From positions 1 to 64,000 of the forward strand of contig JACQWQ010000061.1 of NCBI GenBank assembly GCA_016209205.1: a stretch of DNA of 64,000 nt, written 5' to 3'. Under the pieces are notes generated by a model. That model was given only the letters and a program-made list of their open reading frames with translations. It was not told the origin of the DNA and searched no databases. This DNA is from Chloroflexota bacterium. GTDB lineage: Bacteria > Chloroflexota > Anaerolineae > UBA4142 > SHND01. The translations under genes and the position numbers were made by a program. This document shows, one piece after another, positions 34,302 to 45,522 of this stretch; within the stretch, counting starts at the first letter, position 1, and each line of letters begins with the position of its first letter.

Positions 34302-34558
34302 TCCACGGTACCGTATTTTTCTTCCAGACCCCCGCGCAGCGCTTCAGCACGTTCGACCGAAGCAAGCATCACTTTCAGTCCGAGGAAAATCAAGTCAACG
34401 TCTGCCACCGAGAGCGTCAGATCGCCGCTGAGGACCACGCCTTTATCCAGAACGCGATCGAGAATTTCCAACAGCGTCACCTCGCGCCCGTCTGCACTCT
34501 GACGCCGCGCCGCGTTTGCGCGCGGGCGCGCAACTCCGCCCCGCGCGTGGTCATACAT
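34298..34558 (-). CDS. GvpA-family minor gas vesicle protein
   Basis: An 86-residue protein with the core LLEILDRVLDKGVVLSGDLT, then LSVADVDLIFLGLKVMLASV. It has an Arg/Ala-rich N-terminal extension of ~25 residues and a short tail EEKYGTVE. The VLSGDLTLSVADVDL form fits GvpJ/M/S rather than the major GvpA, which here has [15 protein letters not shown]. It overlaps neighbouring GvpF/L genes at both ends (8 bp and 4 bp), so all three are co-translated. Confidence 0.88.
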   Translation of the reverse strand: MYDHARGGVARPRANAARRQSADGREVTLLEILDRVLDKGVVLSGDLTLSVADVDLIFLGLKVMLASVERAEALRGGLEEKYGTVE

Positions 34559-35390
34559 GTTCCGACTCCGCCGCAGAATTCAAAAAGTTGTATGGCGCCC
34601 AGGGGCCTGTCCATTCAATTTGCCACCAATCGTGTTCGGGCTGCAACCTCTCGACCTGATGAATAAACGCAATCAACGCTTCTGGCTTAACCAAGAATGC
34701 TGCATTCAGGATCATGACGTCCCATGGATTCGACTCGCCGCTGCGCCCGGTGAGTTCTGGTGGGAGCAACCGCAAAAGGCATCCTTCCTCCGCACTCGCG
34801 AGGAGCCGGATGTACGCGGCATCCGCCTCGGCAAGCAGCGCTTGCTCCACGCGCTGGGCGATCTGCTCGTCCAATTTTTTTTGATACAGGTAGGCGGCGC
34901 CCGCGCGTTTTTTTGCAAGCGCCGCCGCTTGTCGCGCGAGCGTCGCGTCGTTCGTCACGAGATTTGTTTTCAAAGCCGCGCGGTTCGCAAAAATTTTGAC
35001 GCCCCATTCTTGTTTTCCCGCCAGCTGCTGCAGCAGCGCGCGAAAACGCGGCGCGTTCTCTTGCAACCGCTGCGTCACCGCGTCTTTCGTTTCGAGCAAG
35101 GTCCCGAATTTGATGGGGATGATCGTGCGCCGCGCAAAAACCACACGAATCACGCGTTCGTGCGCGAGAACCTGGCCTTCCAACCACGCGGCCTCTTTCA
35201 TCCGCGCTTGCAAGGCGCCGGCGGAAAAATCCGCAAGGGGCACGCGGCTGACAACCGCCTGGAGATCCTCGAAGGTGACGCGGCTGACCGGTTCCCCTGC
35301 GCCTACGCCCGCGAGCGGTTCGTCGCAATCACCGCTGCGCGCGGTGATGCCGTAGAGATAATAGGCAAACGCGTTCACATCCGTCATCAT
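34551..35390 (-). CDS. GvpF/L-family gas vesicle protein, copy 2
   Basis: A 279-residue GvpF/L: AFAYYLYGITARSGDCDEPL, then the hallmark VFARRTIIPIKFGTLLETKD, a Lys/Ala-rich helix (RQAAALAKKRAGAAYLYQKK), NAAFLVKPEALIAFIHQVER, and GPWAPYNFLNSA. It overlaps gvpG by four bases upstream and the GvpA-family gene by eight downstream. It is the longest simple GvpF/L here and shares the GPWAPYNF ending with copy 1. Confidence 0.93.
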   Translation of the reverse strand: MMTDVNAFAYYLYGITARSGDCDEPLAGVGAGEPVSRVTFEDLQAVVSRVPLADFSAGALQARMKEAAWLEGQVLAHERVIRVVFARRTIIPIKFGTLLETKDAVTQRLQENAPRFRALLQQLAGKQEWGVKIFANRAALKTNLVTNDATLARQAAALAKKRAGAAYLYQKKLDEQIAQRVEQALLAEADAAYIRLLASAEEGCLLRLLPPELTGRSGESNPWDVMILNAAFLVKPEALIAFIHQVERLQPEHDWWQIEWTGPWAPYNFLNSAAESEHV

Positions 35391-35656
35391 CGCCCTATGC
35401 TTTCTTGCTGCGCTTCGAGAATGGCGTTCAAGCGTTCCAGGAGCAGCGTTTCCGCCGCGTTAAATTCTTGCTCGTCCATCTCGCCCATATCATAGCGCAG
35501 CTGCAGCTCCATCAATTCCTGACGAATCTTGTCCGGGTTATTGAATTCCTTGTCCACGTGATTGACAATTGAATTTATAACGAACGCCAAGCCGTACCCG
35601 GGCGCCGTAATCGGAAAAAGTAAAATGGTGCTGATTAAACCCATCGGCGGCTCCAT
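35387..35656 (-). CDS. gvpG: Gas vesicle protein GvpG
   Basis: An 89-residue GvpG: GLISTILLFPITAPGYGLAF with the hydrophobic start and P-x-AP-G motif, then HVDKEFNNPDKIRQELMELQ and LRYDMGEMDEQEFNAAETLL. This matches GvpG, a small helical protein that works with GvpF/L in assembly. It is seven bases after the zinc-finger gene and overlaps the following GvpF/L by four bases. The start may be the second Met (residue 5). Confidence 0.92.
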   Translation of the reverse strand: MEPPMGLISTILLFPITAPGYGLAFVINSIVNHVDKEFNNPDKIRQELMELQLRYDMGEMDEQEFNAAETLLLERLNAILEAQQESIGR

Positions 35657-35663
35657 ATCTGTT

Positions 35664-36020
35664 TTACATCCACGCGAGAATCACCCCCGCGCCTCCACAA
35701 TAGCTGCACGGAAGCGCACTACCTACCCAACCTGCACCTGCCGCACGTCCCGAACCATGACAGCGCGGGCAAGCGTCCTCATTCTCCCAGACCTGGATGC
35801 TCCCGATGCCGTGGCAGGTGGTGCACGTCAAGCGCGTGTGCGGAAAAATGCCCGTGCCCGCGCAAAAGGCGCAGCTCACAACGGGCTTGACCAAAAGGTG
35901 GGTGCCGCGCCCATTGCAGACCTGACAAGCGGACAACGGAGACAAAAGAGCGAATGGATCGAATCCCGTGCCGCCGCAAAAGCCACACGCTACCCTATTC
36001 AGAAAAATAAGCTGGCTCAA
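35664..36020 (-). CDS. Free-standing DnaJ-type zinc-finger protein in gvp cluster
   Basis: A 118-residue protein made almost entirely of six CxxCxGxG-like motifs: CGFCGGTGF, CQVCNGRGT, CAFCAGTGI, CTTCHGIGS, CPRCHGSGR, CSYCGGAGV. DnaJ has four such motifs. Here there is no J domain or substrate domain; the J domain is instead fused to the GvpF/L encoded nearby at 36856-37911. It lies three bases after one GvpF/L and seven before gvpG. It probably binds unfolded Gvp proteins (inference). Confidence 0.88.
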   Translation of the reverse strand: MSQLIFLNRVACGFCGGTGFDPFALLSPLSACQVCNGRGTHLLVKPVVSCAFCAGTGIFPHTRLTCTTCHGIGSIQVWENEDACPRCHGSGRAAGAGWVGSALPCSYCGGAGVILAWM

Positions 36021-36023
36021 GGG

Positions 36024-36794
36024 TTATTCCTCATTCCAATTCACGACGATGTTGACAAAATTGAACGGCGGCACGGGCCCCACATACTTGAAGGTGACAC
36101 GCCCGGCGTACTGTTCATCCAACCGGTTCACTGCCGCGTCGAATTCGGATTCGACGGTGCAACACACCAGAAACGCGGCGTTGACAATCATCGCATCGGT
36201 GAGCGTTTGGTTGACGCGCAGCTCGTCGGCAAGCGGGCGCAGCGTTTCTAAAACTTTTTCTGCCGCGGCATCGCGTTTGGCAATCAGCGCCGCTTCGACC
36301 ATGCGTCCCAATTCAATGCGGTCGGCGTAACCTTGCGCCGGCGGTGTTGCCGCCAATAGGTCGCGCAAGCGTTGAATCTGCATGTCCTCTGCTGCGATTT
36401 CGCGAAACATCTGCTCTTTGTTCCAGAACGCTTTCAGCCCCAGCTCCACTTTCCCTTGGACGCGATATAGATACCCGTGCAGCAGCCCAAAGCGGCGCTT
36501 GAGCAAACGCTCGCGGATTTGGTTGATGCTTTGCGCGACCGTGCCAAAGCGCACCGGCAAAACCGTAAACCCGCGCTGCATTACTTCCTCGATCACTTTT
36601 TCATGCGCGAGCGTGTTTTGGCGACTAACGTCATAGCGTTTGATGGGCGCGTCGCTCAAGACTGCAGCCAAATCGTCATAATGGACGGTGTACACACGTT
36701 CGCTGTTCGTGTGCGCAATCGGCTGCGCGGAAAACACCTGCGGTGCCGTGCTCTGGATAATGCAGTAGATGTACTTGCCGTCAGTGTCACTCAT
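36024..36794 (-). CDS. GvpF/L-family gas vesicle protein, copy 3
   Basis: A 256-residue GvpF/L: GKYIYCIIQSTAPQVFSAQP, hallmark MQRGFTVLPVRFGTVAQSIN, the helical core (RGFTV... KVELGLKAFWNKEQMFREIA), then VNAAFLVCCTVESEFDAAVN and a variant ending GPVPPFNFVNIVVNW. It follows the J-domain GvpF/L by 61 bp and precedes the zinc-finger gene by three. The GPVPPFNF end and the KVELGLK block place it with copy 4 rather than with copies 1 and 2. Confidence 0.93.
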   Translation of the reverse strand: MSDTDGKYIYCIIQSTAPQVFSAQPIAHTNSERVYTVHYDDLAAVLSDAPIKRYDVSRQNTLAHEKVIEEVMQRGFTVLPVRFGTVAQSINQIRERLLKRRFGLLHGYLYRVQGKVELGLKAFWNKEQMFREIAAEDMQIQRLRDLLAATPPAQGYADRIELGRMVEAALIAKRDAAAEKVLETLRPLADELRVNQTLTDAMIVNAAFLVCCTVESEFDAAVNRLDEQYAGRVTFKYVGPVPPFNFVNIVVNWNEE

Positions 36795-36855
36795 CGTCGT
36801 CTACACGAGGCGAGAGCTGAATGACTCGGTGCGCAGCTCTCTATCCTCTGCACTT

Positions 36856-40082
<3,227 letters not shown>

Positions 40083-40138
40083 TTACGCCCCCGATGAAGG
40101 CGTCGTTGAAAATTATTCCCGGATCACATTCAAGCTGC

Positions 40139-40369
40139 ATGCCGCACCATCACATCACCCAAACCCCACACAGCTACGCTCTCTACGTGAAATTTCCAAC
40201 TCCCTTTGCACCGTCGAATCTCCGCTTCCACATCGAAGGCGACATTCTCAAAGTCGAGTATGTGGGACCCGAGTTTGCCTATTCCCACAACTTTATCGTG
40301 CCTGCTGGTTGTAAGTACACGGTTGCTTTTCAACCGCAAGTGTTCCACATCGAGTTTCAAACTACCTGA
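40139..40369 (+). CDS. Possible small protein opposite the gvp operon
   Basis: A 76-codon plus-strand frame in the 300-bp gap between the Cdc48 and HEXXH genes: SALYVK-type strands, then FHIEGDILKVEYVGPEFAYS and FIVPAGCKYTVAFQPQVFHI. The alternating hydrophobic pattern looks like a real beta protein. There is no Shine-Dalgarno, and it runs against all neighbours, overlapping the HEXXH gene end by 13 bp. It may be a shadow. Confidence 0.35.
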   Translation: MPHHHITQTPHSYALYVKFPTPFAPSNLRFHIEGDILKVEYVGPEFAYSHNFIVPAGCKYTVAFQPQVFHIEFQTT

Positions 40370-41415
40370 CATTCCATTCCGATCCCTTTCGCGCGCAGCG
40401 CGCGATCGAGAATGCCGGCCAGCTGTTTGACCTGCAGCGCGGTTTGCGCGCGCGTCAAGTTTTGCGGCAGCTGCGCGAGTTGATCGCACAGCGCGGGATA
40501 GACCGCGCGTACCTCGGGATCAACGTGTGCCAGCACGTCTACTTGAAACGCGCGCTCCAACATTTTCGCTTCGGCTAATTTGCCTTGGCGATAGAATGCG
40601 GCGGTTTCGAGTGCGAAATCGAGATGGCTCTGCATATCGCCCAGCGCCAGCAGCGCTGCCGCGGCGCGGTGGGTGAGGACGCGTTCGGTTTCGACTTGAG
40701 CTTGCAGTTGTTCTTGCAGCGCAGGACGGATGACGATGCTCGCGGCGGCGCGGCGCACGTTTTCCACGTCAAGATGCAGCAGCGCATCGGTAAAACGCAG
40801 CTCCAATACCAGCGCGTTCGCAAGCACTTCGCGCGGACCGTACAGGCATAATTTATCAAAGAGTTCGCGCACTTGCTGTTCGAGTGTGCGCTTCCACTCG
40901 CGCACGCGCGCCGCGTTCGCATCGGGACGAAACAGATTCGCGGCGAAACGTGGGTGCAGGATCAGGGTGAGGTTGCGCAGCGCGTGCGTGGTTTCACATT
41001 CCGCGAGCGGATGCGCCAGCTCGTGCGCCAAGAGTGCGCTCAGAGCTGGTTCGTCATTCCAATAGCCCGCGCGCTCCATTCCTTCTTGATTGACGAAAAT
41101 ATTGGACGCGGTGGGATGAGCGAGATCGTACACATTCAGAATCGGGCGCGCGCGACCCCAACCCATGCTGGGCAAGGCGGCTTGCGCGGCGAGATGCTGC
41201 ACCAACGATTCCAAGTTCCGCAAAATAAAAAGGGTGATGGTTCGCGCGGCATTCCCGTCGCGCTGCCAGCGCACATCGTTGCTGAACTTTTGCAGCACCT
41301 GAATTTGAATGTCTATCAAGTGCAGCACGCCATCTTCGACATCCGCGATCACGCGCAGCTCGGTCTCGCCAATCCGATGCAAACTGAAATGTTTAACGGG
41401 ACGGGCACGGCTCAT
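40357..41415 (-). CDS. HEXXH metallopeptidase-like protein of gvp cluster
   Basis: A 352-residue protein. The centre reads LSALLAHELAHPLAECETTH, an HEXXH zinc-protease motif (HELAH) with later Glu/His candidates for the third ligand. Nearby NIFVNQEGMERAGYW and AHPTASNIFV suit a gluzincin-like active-site strand. The C-terminal half is helical with many Leu and Ala (RRAAASIVIRPALQEQLQAQ). There is no signal peptide, so it is cytosolic. It lies between Hsp20 and Cdc48. It may trim or degrade vesicle proteins; I do not recognise the family beyond the motif. Confidence 0.65.
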   Translation of the reverse strand: MSRARPVKHFSLHRIGETELRVIADVEDGVLHLIDIQIQVLQKFSNDVRWQRDGNAARTITLFILRNLESLVQHLAAQAALPSMGWGRARPILNVYDLAHPTASNIFVNQEGMERAGYWNDEPALSALLAHELAHPLAECETTHALRNLTLILHPRFAANLFRPDANAARVREWKRTLEQQVRELFDKLCLYGPREVLANALVLELRFTDALLHLDVENVRRAAASIVIRPALQEQLQAQVETERVLTHRAAAALLALGDMQSHLDFALETAAFYRQGKLAEAKMLERAFQVDVLAHVDPEVRAVYPALCDQLAQLPQNLTRAQTALQVKQLAGILDRALRAKGIGMECQVV

Positions 41416-41424
41416 TTTGAAACT

Positions 41425-41955
41425 CTACTTGGCTTTCTCGACGCGCAGTTCGAAAATGCCGTTCTTGTACGCTTTCTTGAGCGTCGCGCTGTTGACCGCG
41501 CCCGGCAGCAAAATCTCTTTGGCGTATTTGCGCGCACCGGTGGTGACAAGGGAGAGGATGTCGTCTTTTGCCTCAACCTGGATTTCTTCTTCGCTCACGC
41601 CGGGCAGTTCGACGACGATGAGGTACGCGCCGTTCTCGTCAAAAACGTCCACGAGCGGCTCGCGCGATTCGGCGACGACAGGCCCCTCTTCGGTCTCGCG
41701 GATATTGCCGAAATGTTCGACTTGCGGCATCCCGCCAATGCCGGTGCGGATCGAGAAACCATAGACCCCGCGCAGCTGATCGCTCCCTTTGAATTTGATT
41801 TCGCCGGTGCGGTTAAGCGTTTCGCCCTTTTCTGCGAGATCGCTCACGAGGTCGAGAAAGTTGCCCAGCCCTTTGAACAATTCGCCAAAACCGAGATCAA
41901 TGTGTACTTGCGCCTCTTCATCCTTTTTCACGTGTTTGCGTCGCGGCTCGGCCAT
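41425..41955 (-). CDS. Hsp20-type small heat-shock protein (GvpH-like)
   Basis: A 176-residue protein with a strong GGGAGG seven bases before ATG 41955. The N-terminal half is variable and charged (GFGELFKGLGNFLDLVSDLA). The alpha-crystallin domain begins REPLVDVFDENGAYLIVVEL, followed by PGVSEEEIQVEAKDDILSLV and AYKNGIFELRVEKAK, with the A-x-x-x-G-x-L-type NGIFEL motif. Hsp20 members in gvp clusters are called GvpH and bind GvpA or stabilise the vesicle. It lies nine bases before the HEXXH gene. Confidence 0.88.
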   Translation of the reverse strand: MAEPRRKHVKKDEEAQVHIDLGFGELFKGLGNFLDLVSDLAEKGETLNRTGEIKFKGSDQLRGVYGFSIRTGIGGMPQVEHFGNIRETEEGPVVAESREPLVDVFDENGAYLIVVELPGVSEEEIQVEAKDDILSLVTTGARKYAKEILLPGAVNSATLKKAYKNGIFELRVEKAK

Positions 41956-42035
41956 AAGACCTCCCAAGGATTCTCGATTTTCGATCCGAGCTCTGTGCCG
42001 GGGAACTCGAATCCGAAATCCGAAATCCAAAAGCT

Positions 42036-42341
42036 CTAATATTCCAGCGTCACCTGACTCCACGCGGGCTTGGACTCGTCTGTCGTGGCGATGAACGCGG
42101 GTTGCAGTGCGAGCAGTTCTTTCTGCGCCTGCGCCAGCTGCGTTTGGAGCAGTTCGTCGAGTTCCGCCAGACGCCGCTGGATGCGCTCGATCTTTTGTGT
42201 CCACATTTGCAGCTCTTGCTCCAGGCGCCGGCGTTCTTCCGCATAACGATGCATTTCGATGTACGACTGTGTTTGACCGCGCGGACGCGTTCGAACGCTG
42301 CGGATCGTGCGCAAATCGTGCATGGACTTAAAGTTTGCCAT
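42036..42341 (-). CDS. Coiled-coil protein of gvp cluster
   Basis: A 101-residue protein. Start 42341 is chosen because AGGAG lies eight bases upstream; the ATG at 42347 would be only two bases away. Residues about 25-85 are a strong coiled coil (AEERRRLEQELQMWTQKIER and RRLAELDELLQTQLAQAQKE), with a short tail. It overlaps the end of gvpN by 14 bp. The size and coil suggest a scaffold or linker such as those acting in vesicle size control; no named Gvp fits clearly. Confidence 0.7.
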   Translation of the reverse strand: MANFKSMHDLRTIRSVRTRPRGQTQSYIEMHRYAEERRRLEQELQMWTQKIERIQRRLAELDELLQTQLAQAQKELLALQPAFIATTDESKPAWSQVTLEY

Positions 42342-43305
42342 TTTCATGCTCCTTTGTGGCAACGGCGTTCTCTGGCAGATAGTCTGCCAGGAGTTTTAGA
42401 ATCGTGTGGATGCGCTGCAATTTCGCGGGTGAGGTATTTGGCTCGGCGCGACCCGCGTCCAGCACGTCGAGAAAAACCTGTCGCACCATCGGATCGGTAT
42501 GGATGGCGCGCGCATGAGTGGCATGCAGCAGCTTGGCGACCATGAGCGATTTGCGAATGCTGGGACGATGTTCGTATTCGCCCGTTTCGCGGAACGCGCG
42601 CACCAAGTTTACAATCCGTTCGGCGTCGGCGCGGGCGAGTCCTGTACGCGACGCGGTGATTTCCACTTCGGTTTCCCGGTCGAAATCGCCCAGCTCGATG
42701 GTGATCATGCGGTCGAGCAGCGCGTCCTGTACTTTGTGCACGGCGATATATTCTTCCGGATTGCTCGTCAGGATCGCCGCAAAACCGGGGTGCACTTTGA
42801 TATAGCCGCTCGCGCCATTAGTGTGGGGAAGCACGAGGAGCTTTTCTTCCAGCACGGTGAGCAGCGTGTTGTTCGCCTCGGGGCGTGAGCGGGTGAACTC
42901 GTCATAGATGAGCGTAAACCCTTCCTGACACGCCAGCGTGAGGCGATTGCTGGCCCATTGACGATTCGAATCTTCTTCCACCTTCACAACCGAATGGACA
43001 AAATTGTCCCACACATAGCGTCGGCTGTAGCCGACCTCGCGCCCAACAAGGTCTTGGGTGGTGAATTCATCATCGCCGACGATGAGCATGGTTGGACGTC
43101 CCAGCTGATTGGCGACGTGCACGGCGAGCGTGGTTTTGCCGCAGCCCGCCGGTCCGCGAAAATGCACCGGATAGCCCGCGCGCAAGTAGGCGAGCGCGCG
43201 TTCGCTTAACGCTTGAATGTACGGTGTTTCGACAAAACCAGCGCGCGGCTGAAACCGCAGCACCGTCGTAGGCGCGTCATTCAATACAGCGGCTAGTTGG
43301 TTCAT
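42328..43305 (-). CDS. gvpN: Gas vesicle protein GvpN (MoxR-type AAA+ ATPase)
   Basis: A 325-residue GvpN: RFQPRAGFVETPYIQALSER, Walker A RGPAGCGKTTLAVHVA, GDDEFTTQDLVGREVGYSRR, Walker B FTLIYDEFTRSRPEANNTLL, sensor AILTSNPEEYIAVHKVQDAL. These are diagnostic of GvpN, the AAA ATPase required for normal vesicle growth. An RBS (AGGAGGAAT) precedes it. A strong hairpin upstream (43337-43387) separates it from the structural genes. Confidence 0.95.
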   Translation of the reverse strand: MNQLAAVLNDAPTTVLRFQPRAGFVETPYIQALSERALAYLRAGYPVHFRGPAGCGKTTLAVHVANQLGRPTMLIVGDDEFTTQDLVGREVGYSRRYVWDNFVHSVVKVEEDSNRQWASNRLTLACQEGFTLIYDEFTRSRPEANNTLLTVLEEKLLVLPHTNGASGYIKVHPGFAAILTSNPEEYIAVHKVQDALLDRMITIELGDFDRETEVEITASRTGLARADAERIVNLVRAFRETGEYEHRPSIRKSLMVAKLLHATHARAIHTDPMVRQVFLDVLDAGRAEPNTSPAKLQRIHTILKLLADYLPENAVATKEHENGKL

Positions 43306-43336
43306 CCGATTCCTCCTCGTGCTCTTTAGACTATCC

Positions 43337-43387
43337 GCAAAACCCGAAGGGCGCGGCGTGCTTGCTGCATGACCCTTCGGGTTTTGC
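43337..43387 (-). terminator. Hairpin/attenuator between gvp structural genes and gvpN
   Basis: Perfect 15-bp stem GCAAAACCCGAAGGG/CCCTTCGGGTTTTGC with a 21-nt loop, between the GvpC-like gene stop and gvpN. There is no long U-run after the stem, only UUUU inside the 3' arm. It probably attenuates and/or protects the abundant upstream gvpA mRNA. Confidence 0.75.
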
Positions 43388-43390
43388 TAT

Positions 43391-43798
43391 TCAACTGCTT
43401 TTTTCCTTGGGTGATGATTTCGGCGCGGGTGTAGGTGTGGGTGTGGACATCGGCGCGGGGGCTTTGGCGCCGCTCCGGCGGCGCTCGATCTGTTCCGCGG
43501 TGCGGCGCCATGCGGTGCGCGATTGCGCGCTGACCGTTGCCAATTCGTTCATCATCTTTTTTGTCGCCGCCTTGAACTCGGCATGATCTTTTTTCAACTT
43601 GGTATTCAAGGCAGCGAAATCCGCTTGCATGGCTTTGGTCATGGCAGCGTGTTCCGCGTCGAACTGGGCGAGCAGTGTGATGGTGTCATTCTGCATTTTC
43701 TGAACGGTCGCCCGGCGCGCCGCGTCACCCGCGCGGCGGTGATCGTACTCGTTCACAATCCCCTGACCCAGTTTTGTCATTTCATCTGAACGTGACAT
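43391..43798 (-). CDS. GvpC-like coiled protein
   Basis: A 135-residue protein, nearly all helix: RRATVQKMQNDTITLLAQFD, AEHAAMTKAMQADFAALNTK, LKKDHAEFKAATKKMMNELA. Short helical repeats with spaced Phe/Leu recall GvpC, which clamps the outer face of the vesicle. A Pro/Thr/Lys tail (APMSTPTPTPAPKSSPKEKS) follows. It lies between the two gvpA genes and gvpN, where a second structural protein would be expected. The similarity to GvpC is one of pattern; a structural search is needed. Confidence 0.55.
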   Translation of the reverse strand: MSRSDEMTKLGQGIVNEYDHRRAGDAARRATVQKMQNDTITLLAQFDAEHAAMTKAMQADFAALNTKLKKDHAEFKAATKKMMNELATVSAQSRTAWRRTAEQIERRRSGAKAPAPMSTPTPTPAPKSSPKEKSS

Positions 43799-43961
43799 AC
43801 GTCATTTGTCCTTGCCTTGGGTGATTCAGCCACCGCGATCCTTGTTTCACATTCTGGGATGTGTTAGAATGGCGGTGGGTGGTGGGGTCGAAGGAACCGG
43901 AGCGTCCCCAATGCCTCGAGTTCGCCTCGACCCTTTCACCCAAATTTTTTGTTGATAGCGC

Positions 43962-44180
43962 CTAGCGGGCGGGCGTGGCGATCGTCGGAGTCAAGCCGAT
44001 GGCTTCGGCGTACTTGAGGTACGTTTCCACACCGGCAGCGACGACGCGCGCTTCCACCGCGAGCAGTTCGATACCCACCAACGACAGGCGGACCCACGCG
44101 TCGATCACCAACCCCTTGTCGAGTACGCGGTCAATCACTTCGACCAGGCTCGAGGACGCAATTGCTTTCTCCATTGCCAT
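43962..44180 (-). CDS. gvpA: Major gas vesicle protein GvpA, copy 1
   Basis: A 72-residue Gvp[58 protein letters not shown]. This is the classic shell protein, with the DKGLVIDAW and VGIELL motifs. Start 44180 is set by GGAGG eight bases upstream. Its last ~170 bp are almost identical to copy 2, with only about three base changes. Both copies probably supply shell subunits. Confidence 0.97.
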   Translation of the reverse strand: MAMEKAIASSSLVEVIDRVLDKGLVIDAWVRLSLVGIELLAVEARVVAAGVETYLKYAEAIGLTPTIATPAR

Positions 44181-44288
44181 AGGATTTTCCTCCATAAGAA
44201 TCATTCAGCTGTGGTTGCGGCTGATGCGCGTTGAGCATTTTCGTGCAGCGATCATCTGACTTTCTTTCCCTCCCCTCGCCATTTCGAA

Positions 44289-44525
44289 TTAGCGGGCGGG
44301 CGCGGCGATCGTCGGAGTCAAGCCGATGGCTTCGGCGTACTTGAGGTACGTTTCCACACCGGCGACGACGACGCGCGCTTCCACCGCGAGCAGTTCGATA
44401 CCCACCAACGACAGGCGGACCCACGCGTCGATCACCAACCCCTTGTCGAGTACGCGGTCAATCACACTTGGGTTTTCCAGCTTTGAGGACCGGGGCGATT
44501 GATGCGCATGATAATGGCTCGGCAT
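44289..44525 (-). CDS. gvpA: Major gas vesicle protein GvpA, copy 2
   Basis: A 78-residue GvpA with core [18 protein letters not shown] and then the same [26 protein letters not shown] as copy 1. The first ~22 residues differ ([16 protein letters not shown]), with a His/Ser/Pro-rich start. SD GGAGGG lies nine bases before ATG 44525. It is the first gene of the operon, nearest the putative promoter. The shared body but different head suggests gene conversion or recent duplication with head replacement. Confidence 0.95.
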   Translation of the reverse strand: MPSHYHAHQSPRSSKLENPSVIDRVLDKGLVIDAWVRLSLVGIELLAVEARVVVAGVETYLKYAEAIGLTPTIAAPAR

Positions 44526-44613
44526 AGTAGTAAGCCCTCCGACCTGGAATTTCCTGAAATCTATGAGAGTATAGAGCACAAGGCGGGGTCTGTCAGTAAA
44601 GGGGGGGTGAAGC

Positions 44614-44694
44614 TCGCGTAAATTTCGCGTAAATAATTCACGTTACGCAGAATTGTAATTTCGAGATGTCCAGGGTCCGAAATGATATGCGTAA
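44614..44694. promoter_or_regulatory. Four GCGTAA boxes upstream of gvpA
   Basis: TCGCGTAAAT at 44614-44623 and again at 44625-44634, 11 bp apart. An inverted TTACGC lies at about 44643-44648 and another GCGTAA at about 44689-44694. The tandem pair with one-turn spacing fits a binding site of an OmpR/PhoB-type regulator; such a regulator is encoded just upstream (44794-45522). No promoter boxes were proven. Confidence 0.6.
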
Positions 44695-44793
44695 CTTCAG
44701 TAAATAAAATGGGGGTTTTGCACCTCTACCGAGAAAAAAACCACGCACATTCGTTCTCTGCGATGTGCGCGATTCAAGCTCAGCATAAGTGGC

Positions 44794-45522
44794 TCATGGA
44801 CGTTCGCTCGGCAAAGCAGCATTCGGAGGTTCATCTATTTGAATGGAATAGCCAAAGCGCCCGATTGTTTTAAGATACACTGGCGCGTGTGGCGCCGCTT
44901 CGATCTTGTTTCGCAGATTCTTGATATGCACGCGCACCAATTCGGGACTGCCCGCGTCGGGCGGATAGCGCCATACGTGACGGAGCAGGTCTCCAGAGGT
45001 AAAAACTTCACCGGCGTGTGTCATCAAAAAGTACAGCAGCTCAAATTCGACCGGTGTGAGGAGCGCCTTACGACTGGCATTGGTCATTTCGAATGTGCGC
45101 ACGTTAAGCGTAAGCGTGCCAACAGTAAGTGTCTGCGGGGATTCTGTCTGTTTGCTCGTACGTCGCAGCAGCGCTTTGACACGCAGCTCCAGCTCCTGCA
45201 GATTGAAGGGTTTTACGAGATAATCATCCGCACCCGCGTTAAACCCAACGATTTTGCTTTCGATCCCACTGCGTGCAGTGAGAAATAAGATCGGAATCGC
45301 CGCGGTGGTTGGATTGGCTCGGACGCGCTGACAGACTTCAATGCCATCCATCTCAGGCATGGCCATGTCGAGCAGAATCAAGTCTGGATGTTGACGATGA
45401 ATCCGCTGCAGCGCTTCGTACCCATTATTGGCGACGACGACTTGATAGCCCTGACTCGCCAGGTTCATGCTGATTGTCTTGGCGACGTCCAGATCGTCGT
45501 CCACCACCAAAATGAGAATCAT
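44794..45522 (-). CDS. OmpR/PhoB-family response regulator
   Basis: A 242-residue regulator. The receiver (1-120) has acidic DDD at 8-10, phospho-Asp 52 in LILLDMAMPEMDG, Thr in ILFLTARSG and Lys in DYLVKPFNL. The winged-helix domain (about 130-230) has LTPVEFELLYFLMTHAGEVF and LVRVHIKNLRNKIEAAPHAP, ending in a wing GRFGYSI. No kinase gene is adjacent; the nearest is at 29-32 kb, across the gvp cluster. It lies 268 bp upstream of gvpA and reads the same way, so it may control the cluster and be its own upstream neighbour. Confidence 0.92.
   Translation of the reverse strand: MILILVVDDDLDVAKTISMNLASQGYQVVVANNGYEALQRIHRQHPDLILLDMAMPEMDGIEVCQRVRANPTTAAIPILFLTARSGIESKIVGFNAGADDYLVKPFNLQELELRVKALLRRTSKQTESPQTLTVGTLTLNVRTFEMTNASRKALLTPVEFELLYFLMTHAGEVFTSGDLLRHVWRYPPDAGSPELVRVHIKNLRNKIEAAPHAPVYLKTIGRFGYSIQIDEPPNAALPSERP

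Noticed and set aside
34557-35495. Plus-strand frame of 312 codons in the gvp cluster
   Set aside because: It lies opposite a clear GvpF/L and the GvpG start, and has no family similarity.
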